From positions 1-47,125 of the forward strand of contig NZ_JARVRF010000056.1 of assembly GCF_030209835.1 (NCBI RefSeq): a DNA stretch of 47,125 bases, in the 5' to 3' direction. The position numbers and the translations under genes were made by a program. The notes below the pieces were generated by a model. The model did not search any database. It was given only the letters and a program-made list of their open reading frames with translations, and had not been told where the DNA came from. Of this stretch, positions 18,109 through 23,899 are shown piece after piece. Each line of letters opens with the position of its first letter. The first letter of the stretch is position 1. Source of the stretch: Arthrobacter sp. efr-133-R2A-120 (GTDB lineage Bacteria; Actinomycetota; Actinomycetes; Actinomycetales; Micrococcaceae).

Positions 18109-18252
18109 ACTGCATTTTACGGACCAGCTATTTAATAGTTTCGGGTTTCCGTCTGTCCAGCGCTTCCTGAGCTGTTTGCCGGCGGGTTGAACGGTGCCGG
18201 CAAGTTCCACGGACAGCCGGCAATAGCAACGGAGAACCCCGGGGAAAACGAA

Positions 18253-18277
18253 AGGGCCACCCGAAATGGGTGACCCT
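18253..18277 (-). terminator. Terminator downstream of tRNA-Ala
   Basis: On the minus strand AGGGTCACCC pairs with GGGTGGCCCT (10 positions, one A-C mismatch, 5-base loop) and is followed by TTTCGTTTT. It lies about 65 bp past the 3' end of the tRNA, so it is the likely rho-independent terminator of that transcript. Confidence 0.7.
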
Positions 18278-18341
18278 GTCAATTTCAATAATTCTGAGCC
18301 TAGCGAAACACGGATCACGTCCATGTTCGAATAGACCCCTT

Positions 18342-18417
18342 TGGTGGAGCTGAGGGGACTCGAACCCCTGACCCCCTGCATGCCATGCAGGTGCGCTACC
18401 AGCTGCGCCACAGCCCC
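18342..18417 (-). tRNA. tRNA-Ala (anticodon GGC)
   Basis: 76 bases including an encoded 3' CCA. The acceptor stem is GGGGCTG with CAGCTCC (one G-U), discriminator A. The D-arm GCGC-AGCTGGTA-GCGC is typical. The anticodon stem CCTGC/GCAGG holds the loop ATGGCAT, anticodon GGC, reading the GCC codon that high-GC genomes use most. The T-arm is GGGG-TTCGAGT-CCCC. No direct repeat of its 3' end and no integrase are seen nearby, so there is no sign it served as an attachment site here. Confidence 0.97.
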
Positions 18418-18435
18418 GAACTTTGCCCGCCGCGA

Positions 18436-18464
18436 CTTTCATCCCCGCCGGAGCAACTCGTCAA
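18436..18464 (-). promoter_or_regulatory. Likely promoter of tRNA-Ala
   Basis: On the minus strand TTGACG (18464-18459), a 17-base spacer and TGAAAG (18441-18436) lie about 20 bases before the mature tRNA 5' end. The -35 is strong, the -10 weak. Confidence 0.45.
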
Positions 18465-18540
18465 TACTAAACCACAACGATGTGAGATAGGAAATCGAAC
18501 GCCGTCGGCTCCCCGTTAGGTGAGGCGCGTTAGGACAGAT

Positions 18541-18570
18541 GAGGTGCGGTCGATTGCTCGGCCGCACCTC
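18541..18570. terminator. Hairpin downstream of the GblE-like gene
   Basis: GAGGTGCGG (18541-18549) pairs with CCGCACCTC (18562-18570), extended inward by three pairs (one G-U) to a 6-base loop. It lies about 100 bp past the stop of the leftward GblE-like gene and may terminate it, though no T-run follows. Confidence 0.4.
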
Positions 18571-18650
18571 CCCCCATTACTGCCCTTCAACTTGTTGCCG
18601 CAAACACAACGAGCCACTGGGCTGAAGTCTAGAGACTGGAAGGCCATTAA

Positions 18651-18672
18651 ACAAACCGTTCAACCGGTTTAT
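18651..18672. promoter_or_regulatory. ARE-like operator, site A
   Basis: 22-bp dyad with left half ACAAACCGTTC and right half AACCGGTTTAT; the core AAACCG/CGGTTT (18653-18658, 18665-18670) is a perfect inverted repeat. It matches 17 of 22 positions of the palindrome built from the ArpA half-site GG(T/C)CGGT(A/T)(T/C)G(T/G). It overlaps the stop codon of the GblE-like gene, so its target is unclear. Confidence 0.5.
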
Positions 18673-19655
18673 GATCGATCGAGCTCGCGGGAAACCAGGT
18701 AGGCGGAAGAAAATTCAGCAAGAGCACTGCTGAACGTTTCGGGTTCGCGCCCGGATATCCGCCAGAGATGCTCAGAGGAGTACCAGTGATCCTTCGTCAC
18801 CAAGTCAATCTGGTGGCCGCTGAATCCTGCGGCGCGCAGTGCAGAGCCGGCACGTTCATCATCTCCCAGAAACTTCGGGTACTCCATATCGAATATCCGG
18901 GCAACACTCTGCAGAAGGAATGACACCCGAACGGGTTCCGGATATGCGGCATGGAAGGCCCGTCCGGGTTGCCGAGGAGCCAGGGCAAGCCCGGAAACCA
19001 GTCCTCCCAGCGCCTCCACACCAATGAGCGAAAGCAGCGCCGAACCATCGCCCGGCCATCCCCCCGCCACTTCCAGCAGCTTGAGCAGCCCCGGAACAAA
19101 CCAGCGGTCTCCCGCGCCGAACACGAGGTTGGGACGAACAACCTCGGCGCCATAGCCGAGAACCAACTGTTCAGCCGCCGCACGGCTGGCGCTGGCCACC
19201 GATGCCGGGTGATAGCCGGCCTCGGTTTCAAGGAGGCCGCGGTGCGGGCCGCTTCCGTAAACACTGCAGGTGCTGACATAGATCAGCCGGTCAACTCCGG
19301 CTTGCCGGCACTGCTCAATGACGTTGCGCGTGCCGATCTCGTTGATCGCATGGGCAAGACGAGGGTCGGAGCCCACATATGATGCTGCGTGGATGACGAC
19401 ATCCGTATCGGACAAGAAGGGGATCAGGCTCCCCGGCACGGAAATGTCGGCGGTCGCAATGGTAGCGTTATTGTTTCGTAGTCTTGCAACCGGTTTTCGT
19501 GAGAGTGCCACAACGTGCGCCTCTCCGGATCCGGCGAGTGAGGCTGCAACCCGGCTTCCAATGAAGCCTGACGAACCCAGGACCAGAACCCGGGGCACAC
19601 GGTCAACACGTGTTGGCATGGCCCTCAACCGATCCTCAGGGTTCGTCAGATTCAT
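18669..19655 (-). CDS. gblE: GblE-like NAD-dependent epimerase/dehydratase of a butyrolactone cluster
   Basis: About 328 residues, an extended short-chain dehydrogenase. VLVLGSSGFIGSRVAASL is the NAD-binding loop; VVIHAASYVGSDPRLAHAIN, IYVSTCSVYGSGPHRG and VVRPNLVFGAGDRWFVPGLLKLLEV follow. The VYG-GPHRG and RPNLV(F/Y)G-GDRWFVPG stretches are typical of the epimerases that accompany AfsA homologues (GblE in Rhodococcus). The usual catalytic YxxxK is not visible: the aligned segment reads SVASASRAAAE, with Ala and Arg in place of Tyr and Lys. Role: probably a reductive or tailoring step in gamma-butyrolactone synthesis. Start uncertain: ATG 19655 or ATG 19619 (MPTRVDRVPRVLV). Divergent from the receptor gene, sharing its upstream region. 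Confidence 0.75.
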   Translation of the reverse strand: MNLTNPEDRLRAMPTRVDRVPRVLVLGSSGFIGSRVAASLAGSGEAHVVALSRKPVARLRNNNATIATADISVPGSLIPFLSDTDVVIHAASYVGSDPRLAHAINEIGTRNVIEQCRQAGVDRLIYVSTCSVYGSGPHRGLLETEAGYHPASVASASRAAAEQLVLGYGAEVVRPNLVFGAGDRWFVPGLLKLLEVAGGWPGDGSALLSLIGVEALGGLVSGLALAPRQPGRAFHAAYPEPVRVSFLLQSVARIFDMEYPKFLGDDERAGSALRAAGFSGHQIDLVTKDHWYSSEHLWRISGREPETFSSALAEFSSAYLVSRELDRS

Positions 19656-19704
19656 GTACTCAAGTATCCCGGACGCAGAAACCGGAGAGGTCTCCACGCT
19701 GATC

Positions 19705-20310
19705 ATGCAACAACGTGCCAAAGCCACCCGAACAGCAGTAATTGAGGGAGCAGCGTCGATCTTTGAAGAGGTCGGCTACGGAAATGCAAGCCTGAGCGAC
19801 GTCACTGACCGCGCCTCGGTCACCAAAGGCGCGCTGTACTTCCATTTCAAGTCGAAGGAAGACCTGGCGCTTGCGGTCATCGCCGAACAGCACAACATCG
19901 TGCGTGTCGCGGGAGAGAAGATCGCCGCCGCGGGACTGCCCGCACTGGAGACCATGATCGCCATGTGCCGGACATTCGGGCAACAGCTACTCGACGAGCC
20001 CATTGTCAGGGCTGGAATCCGGCTGACATTTGAAGCTTCGGCGTTCAATGGAGACGTCAAAGGTCCCTACCAGGACTGGGTCACGACCATGGAGATGCTG
20101 ACGCGCCAGGCTCAACTGGAAGGTGACGTGCGGCCCGAAGTTGATGCCGCGGATTTCGCACGGTATTTGGTTGCGTCTTTCACGGGCGTCCAGATGGTTT
20201 CCAACGTGCTGACCGAACGGCGCGACGTTCTCAAGCGGATCGACGACATGTGGCGTTTCATGATGCCCGCGATCGCGCCGATTCACCCGCAGGGCTCAGT
20301 GACCCCGTGA
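19705..20310 (+). CDS. gblR: ArpA/GblR-type TetR gamma-butyrolactone receptor
   Basis: 201 residues. The N-terminal TetR helix-turn-helix includes RAKATRTAVIEGAASIFEEVGYGNASLSDV and VTKGALYFHFKSKEDLA; TKGALYFHF-SKE-LA is the signature of gamma-butyrolactone receptors (ArpA, ScbR, BarA). The C-terminal ligand domain is of normal length. Expected role: a cytoplasmic repressor that leaves its operators when the lactone accumulates. I chose the ATG at 19705, which fits family N-termini; an ATG at 19654 would add 17 unlike residues. No strong Shine-Dalgarno is close (GGAGAGG lies 14 bases away). It ends one base from the stop of the convergent AfsA homologue and is divergent from the GblE-like gene. 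Confidence 0.82.
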   Translation: MQQRAKATRTAVIEGAASIFEEVGYGNASLSDVTDRASVTKGALYFHFKSKEDLALAVIAEQHNIVRVAGEKIAAAGLPALETMIAMCRTFGQQLLDEPIVRAGIRLTFEASAFNGDVKGPYQDWVTTMEMLTRQAQLEGDVRPEVDAADFARYLVASFTGVQMVSNVLTERRDVLKRIDDMWRFMMPAIAPIHPQGSVTP

Positions 20311-20311
20311 A

Positions 20312-21199
20312 CTAGCGCGGACTTTTGACCCGAGCCAACAAGGACATGAGGATGTCTTCCTGGTGCAACAACCGGACCCTCATCACACCGAGGGCATTAT
20401 GTGGTTCGAGCTGTGTCACAGCAACATCCACGGGATAGCTGAACTCGACCAACTTCATGAATTCCGCCTCAAACAGGGCAAAATCGGCATCCGGGCGGGA
20501 AGACGCTGCGCGCACAGCTTGCCTCGCGGCTTCAACCAGAAGCATTCCCGGGACATGGTCCAGGGGATGGTCAAAGAAGATGGGGTGGGTTGGATCAACC
20601 CGCAGCGGCCAGACGGACGGGCGCGAACTTTGCCCGAGCATCACGTTCCGCTGGGTGGCATGCCCGACGTCGGCACATGCCAGCAAGTCTTCGCCGGCCC
20701 CGGGAAGCACAGGGGGGACCGCGCCGCGAAATCGCTCGTACGTGGCAGGATTCACAATGCGGGCAGCCGCCGCACCTTCCCCGATGGGAGTGCCATCAAC
20801 GACGAACCGCGCAGACACAGTCAGGGCCGACAGCTGCCCTCCGCTGAGCTTCATATCCTTCACGTCAAGCTCGACAGCAACCTGCGCGGGCACCAGGGGA
20901 TCCAAGGCCGTGGGTTCCACCGAGATGCTCATGTGCGGCATGAGGAACTTGTGCGTGAGGGGCACTCCGCACAAGTGGGACAAAAAGATCACTGCCTGCC
21001 TCAACGTCTCGGCCATGAGGGCCGAATCCGGGGAACCGTCCGGCGATCCATAAAAGACATGCCATCGCGGCCATTGCGCCCCCGCAACGAACCGCCTGGA
21101 ACTTGATTGAACAAAGTCAGTCAAGAAGACTTCCGAAACGGAGCGCTTATGAACGAGCTCCCGATTGACGGAAGCCTCGAAGAGCGCTTCATCGCGCAT
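20312..21199 (-). CDS. gblA: AfsA/GblA-family gamma-butyrolactone synthase
   Basis: 295 residues with the two tandem hot-dog units of the AfsA family. LVHKRSVSEVFLTDF at residues 15-29 is the first family signature (VH(K/R)..-EVFLTD), and HPIFFDHPLDHVPGMLLVEAARQ at residues 205-227 is the second and includes the conserved FDHP-DHVPGM. AfsA-type enzymes condense a beta-ketoacyl thioester with dihydroxyacetone phosphate, the first committed step to A-factor-like lactones. The ATG has GGGGGGA about 4 bases upstream. Convergent with and one base from the receptor gene; its promoter shares the 164-bp region with the second TetR gene. The family call is strong; the acyl chain made cannot be predicted. 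Confidence 0.9.
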   Translation of the reverse strand: MRDEALFEASVNRELVHKRSVSEVFLTDFVQSSSRRFVAGAQWPRWHVFYGSPDGSPDSALMAETLRQAVIFLSHLCGVPLTHKFLMPHMSISVEPTALDPLVPAQVAVELDVKDMKLSGGQLSALTVSARFVVDGTPIGEGAAAARIVNPATYERFRGAVPPVLPGAGEDLLACADVGHATQRNVMLGQSSRPSVWPLRVDPTHPIFFDHPLDHVPGMLLVEAARQAVRAASSRPDADFALFEAEFMKLVEFSYPVDVAVTQLEPHNALGVMRVRLLHQEDILMSLLARVKSPR

Positions 21200-21327
21200 T
21201 GGGTCCCCCCACTCCTCCCAGGATCTGCTGGAGCAACGATCGCTGCTGTTGCGCCCCCATTAAACGCCCAAATCCTATCGGCAAGCCGGGCCCATGGAGC
21301 TATCGGAGGGAGTGAACCGGCCCCAAA

Positions 21328-21357
21328 TTGACATACCTACTGGTCGGTTTGTAGTTT
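21328..21357 (+). promoter_or_regulatory. Promoter of the second TetR gene, leaderless
   Basis: A perfect -35 TTGACA (21328-21333), an 18-base spacer and TAGTTT (21352-21357) as -10. The expected start of transcription, 6-7 bases past the -10, coincides with the ATG at 21364, and there is no Shine-Dalgarno. The operator at 21331-21352 fills the space between the elements. Confidence 0.7.
21331..21352. promoter_or_regulatory. ARE-like operator, site B (best match)
   Basis: Right half GGTCGGTTTGT matches all 11 positions of the ArpA half-site; left half ACATACCTACT matches 9 of 11. Total 20 of 22. It overlaps the -35 and spacer of the promoter of the downstream TetR gene, a position in which a bound receptor would block RNA polymerase. 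Confidence 0.75.
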
Positions 21358-21363
21358 GGCTAT

Positions 21364-21981
21364 ATGGAGATAGGCGATACCGGCAGCACGCCCAAGGGCG
21401 CAGCCACGCGTAGTGAGATCCTTCGGGTTGCCGCGGATGTTTTTGCGCGCAAGGGTTTCGAGCAGACCCGGATGGACGACATCATCCGCGAAGTCGGGCT
21501 CACGAAGGGGGCCATCTACTTCCATTTCTCCTCGAAGGCAATGTTGGCCCAGGCCGTCGTCGACGAGCAAAAGGCACGTTGGCTGCGCCGTGTCCACGAG
21601 GAAATTCTCAGCAAGAACAACCCTCTGGAGGAGTTGCGCCATCTCGGGGAGTTCATGGTCAGGACAGTCCTGAGCGACACATCCGCGTGGGGCGTGGTGC
21701 ATTTGGCGAATCAACTGGCATCCACGAAGGAGCACCCCGGCGGAGCCTCCCCGCTGGCCGCATGGGTGGATCTCGTCGCCGACATTCTTCAACGGGGCCG
21801 CGCAAGCGGCGTCTTGACGTTTTCAGGCGATCCCGGCGACGCGGCAACGGTTATCGTGGCCGCATTCGATGGGTTGAAGTCGGTCACCGACGCCCTTGAC
21901 CCCAAAGATCTCGATGCCTTCGAGCGACGCGCGACCCTACTACTGCAGCTCCTCGAGCAGCAGTTCATTTCCAGCGAGTAG
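21364..21981 (+). CDS. Second TetR-family regulator of the butyrolactone cluster
   Basis: 205 residues. N-terminal HTH with RSEILRVAADVFARKGFEQTRMDDI and VGLTKGAIYFHFSSKAMLA, close to the butyrolactone-receptor pattern but with Ile for Leu in TKGA(L/I)YFHF. The C-terminal half lacks obvious similarity to the first receptor. The gene seems leaderless and carries the best ARE in its promoter, so it should be a direct target of a butyrolactone receptor. A short-chain reductase gene follows 76 bp later with a further ARE-like site between them. It may be a pseudo-receptor acting downstream of the lactone signal, or the regulator of the reductase. Confidence 0.8.
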   Translation: MEIGDTGSTPKGAATRSEILRVAADVFARKGFEQTRMDDIIREVGLTKGAIYFHFSSKAMLAQAVVDEQKARWLRRVHEEILSKNNPLEELRHLGEFMVRTVLSDTSAWGVVHLANQLASTKEHPGGASPLAAWVDLVADILQRGRASGVLTFSGDPGDAATVIVAAFDGLKSVTDALDPKDLDAFERRATLLLQLLEQQFISSE

Positions 21982-22024
21982 CGCAGCAAACCAAGAGCCA
22001 AAGACTTCGACGCGTAGCCAAAAA

Positions 22025-22046
22025 ACAAACCGCACAGTCAGTTTAT
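22025..22046. promoter_or_regulatory. ARE-like operator, site C
   Basis: 22-bp imperfect dyad, left half ACAAACCGCAC and right half AGTCAGTTTAT, matching 17 of 22 positions of the ArpA-type palindrome and agreeing with site A at 17 of 22. It ends just before the AGGAG ribosome binding site of the reductase gene, where a bound repressor could stop initiation or early elongation. Confidence 0.5.
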
Positions 22047-22057
22047 TAGGAGTAGAA

Positions 22058-22837
22058 ATGAATATTTCAGCCAAAACAGCCCTCATCACTGGAGCGTCTA
22101 CCGGCATTGGCTCAGTCTTTGCCCGAAGGCTGGCCGCAGAGGGCGCACGCTTGATCCTGGTTGCGCGCAGCCAGGACAAACTTGACGCGCTTGCGGATGA
22201 ACTTCGCGGGCTCGGCACCGAAGTGACCGTCCTGGCCATGGACTTGAGCCTGCCGGACTCCGCAAAGGAACTCCAGCTCACCACCGATTCCCTGGGACTC
22301 ACAGTGGACATCCTGGTCAATAACGCGGGATTCGGAACACACGGACAAGTTCTCGACGCAGACGCCGATCGCTATGCAGAACAGATCCAGTTGAACTGCT
22401 CCACCTTGGTCGGTACCACCACGCGCTACCTGCCCGGTATGGTTGAGCGCGGCGCGGGGACCATCATCAACATCGCGAGTACGGCCGCATTCCAGCCGAT
22501 ACCCCACATGGCCGTCTACGGGGCCACAAAGGCCTTCGTACTCTCGTTCACCCAAGCGCTGTGGGCAGAGACGCAAGGAACGGGCGTGAAAGTCCTGGCC
22601 GTGTGCCCGGGGGCTACGGACACACCGTTCTTTGAAGTCGCCGGCGAGGCTGCAGCCGCTGGATCCATGCGGACCCCGGGACAAGTCGTGGACACCGCCA
22701 TGTCCGCGATTCGCGGGAACAAGCCAAGCGTTGTGGATGGCCGGCTCAACTCCTTTGTTGCCCGGGTAGCCGTCAAGCTGCTCCCGGAGAAGCTTGTGAT
22801 CGCGGCCGCGGGACGAGCCGTGCGCCCGGCCAACTAG
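22058..22837 (+). CDS. Short-chain dehydrogenase/reductase
   Basis: 259-residue classical SDR. LITGASTGIGSVFARRLAAEGA is the cofactor loop (TGxxxGIG), VDILVNNAGFG the NAG motif; the catalytic Ser lies in NIASTAAFQPIP and the YxxxK in VYGATKAF. The C-terminal VCPGATDTPFF is typical. A strong AGGAG lies 5 bases before the ATG. Genes of this class include BarS1 of Streptomyces virginiae, which reduces the side-chain keto group of a butyrolactone. Its position next to an AfsA homologue and behind an ARE-like site suggests a similar role here, but many SDRs are unrelated to signalling. Convergent with the GntR gene. Confidence 0.85.
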   Translation: MNISAKTALITGASTGIGSVFARRLAAEGARLILVARSQDKLDALADELRGLGTEVTVLAMDLSLPDSAKELQLTTDSLGLTVDILVNNAGFGTHGQVLDADADRYAEQIQLNCSTLVGTTTRYLPGMVERGAGTIINIASTAAFQPIPHMAVYGATKAFVLSFTQALWAETQGTGVKVLAVCPGATDTPFFEVAGEAAAAGSMRTPGQVVDTAMSAIRGNKPSVVDGRLNSFVARVAVKLLPEKLVIAAAGRAVRPAN

Positions 22838-22873
22838 TCCCACGGCCAACTAGTCGCACGCCCAACCAACTCG

Positions 22874-22913
22874 CAGTAGGTGTCGTTTTGAGCGCCCAAA
22901 ACGGCATCTACTG
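22874..22913. repeat. Large extragenic palindrome (REP-like, likely bidirectional terminator)
   Basis: CAGTAGGTGTCGTTTTG (22874-22890) pairs with CAAAACGGCATCTACTG (22897-22913) over 17 positions (two G-U), loop AGCGCC. It lies between convergent genes. The two G-U positions suggest decay from a perfect palindrome. From memory, closely similar elements with CAACTCGCAGTAGATGCCG are repeated between genes in Arthrobacter genomes; that is recollection, not a search. Confidence 0.75.
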
Positions 22914-22923
22914 CCAGCCACTT

Positions 22924-22950
22924 GGGCTGCCACGCGAAAATGGGCAGCCC
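22924..22950 (-). terminator. Hairpin directly after the GntR gene
   Basis: GGGCTGCC (22924-22931) pairs with GGCAGCCC (22943-22950), 8 bp with an 11-base loop, just past the stop of the leftward gntR-type gene. No T-run follows. Confidence 0.45.
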
Positions 22951-22955
22951 TGCGA

Positions 22956-23741
22956 TCAGGTTCCCTGGATGATTCCGATCTGGACTACTCCCGTGTTGAC
23001 CAGTGTCTTGGCCAAGTAGACAACCTGGCCGGAGTGCTCCACGGTCTGAGTCAGAATCAGCACCGGATCCTTGGCATCCAGCTCAAGCAGCTCGCCTCGG
23101 GCGACGCCCGGGGTGCCCGCAGCAATGTCGGTCTCGCCGGGACCAAAGGCCGGCCCAACAGCCGTGATCAAGTTAGCCAGGAGCGTAGCCTCCCCCCCTG
23201 CGTCGTCCACAATGGCCCGTGCCGCTTCAGGGTCACGATCAATGAGCCCCCCCTTGCTTGCGACATGCTCTTGGACTAAGGCAATAGGTGAGCCATCCCG
23301 TCTGAGGACGCTCTCGAAGAACCAGGAGGGCTCCTCTTCGCGGATTCCGAGGGGCTCTGCGGTGAACACCGACGACGACGGGTGGAGTACGTGCTGCGTA
23401 CGGCTGACCTGGATAGCGGAGCCGGCCTCCGCCAAAATCTCTTCCATCGGCCTGATCCGTTCAAGGCCGACCCGCGGCAGGCGGGTAGCCACAAAGCGTC
23501 CAATGCCCCGGCGGGACCGTACGTATCCGTCTTCCTCGAGGAGCATGAGCGCCTCACGGACCACCGTCCGGCTGACCTTCATCGCCGAACCCAGGTCCGT
23601 TTCCGAAGGCAATAGCGACGAAACGGGAAAGTGCCCCGCCCTGATTGCGTTCATGATGCGCGAGTAAACGGCAACGCGGAGCGGGATGTTGGCGGTTGCA
23701 TCCAACGGCTCCGAAAGAACGGCCTCAGCACTGCGGTCCAA
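22956..23741 (-). CDS. GntR-family (HutC/UTRA) transcriptional regulator
   Basis: 261 residues. N-terminal winged helix-turn-helix: YSRIMNAIRAGHFPVSSLLPSETDLGSAMKVSRTVVREALMLLEEDGYVRSRRGIGRFVA; the LPSE-DL and SRTVVREAL parts are the GntR signature. The C-terminal 150 residues look like a UTRA/HutC ligand domain (VLRRDGSPIALVQEHV; VYLAKTLVNTGVVQIG). The start is TTG at 23741 with AGGGAG five bases upstream. Divergent from the nucleoside operon; a 15-bp palindrome lies between them. Probably represses the operon until a nucleoside or a breakdown product binds. Confidence 0.85.
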   Translation of the reverse strand: MDRSAEAVLSEPLDATANIPLRVAVYSRIMNAIRAGHFPVSSLLPSETDLGSAMKVSRTVVREALMLLEEDGYVRSRRGIGRFVATRLPRVGLERIRPMEEILAEAGSAIQVSRTQHVLHPSSSVFTAEPLGIREEEPSWFFESVLRRDGSPIALVQEHVASKGGLIDRDPEAARAIVDDAGGEATLLANLITAVGPAFGPGETDIAAGTPGVARGELLELDAKDPVLILTQTVEHSGQVVYLAKTLVNTGVVQIGIIQGT

Positions 23742-23789
23742 GATGGCTCCCTTCGTCGATATTGAGAGTTTACGCGATTGGTATTCCGA

Positions 23790-23804
23790 GCTTGTATAAC
23801 AAGC
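23790..23804. promoter_or_regulatory. Candidate GntR operator
   Basis: GCTTGT-ATA-ACAAGC is a perfect inverted repeat with a 3-base centre, in the 158-bp gap between the divergent gntR-type and MFS genes. Possible -10 elements for the rightward operon (TATGAT at 23808-23813; TATAAG at 23819-23824) lie directly beside it. Confidence 0.65.
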
Positions 23805-23899
23805 GTGTATGATTCACATATAAGCCATCTTGTGCTCTGCGCCACACCTGCATCGAGCCGCCCCCGAAGCCGTTTTGTTTCAAACAAGGAAGTTTGTCC

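Larger units (their letters stand above)
17742..18341. other. Long non-coding stretch between the glycan locus and tRNA-Ala
   Basis: About 600 bp without a supported gene. Short open frames on both strands lack codon bias, ribosome binding sites and recognisable protein. The base composition is lower in GC than the flanks. It holds the upstream region of the leftward glycosylphosphotransferase and two strong hairpins (18083-18108 and 18253-18277), annotated separately. Its length leaves room for a long leader or a small RNA, but I see no specific sign of either. Confidence 0.5.

Noticed and set aside
17646..18170. Rightward open frame of about 174 codons in the gap before tRNA-Ala
   Set aside because: Overlaps the start of the glycosylphosphotransferase gene, has no ribosome binding site or recognisable protein, and runs through a terminator hairpin.
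18342..18417. tRNA-Ala as an integration site of a mobile element
   Set aside because: No integrase, no repeat of the tRNA 3' end and no clear composition break are seen in the following 4 kb.
19624..19645. Fourth ARE-like site between the epimerase and receptor genes (AACC-n9-GGTT)
   Set aside because: Only about 14 of 22 positions match and the right arm is out of register by one base, so it cannot be told from chance.
19318..19704. Much longer N-terminus for the GblR-like regulator
   Set aside because: The open frame continues upstream across the divergent epimerase gene, but the added residues resemble no TetR protein and would cover the shared promoter region.
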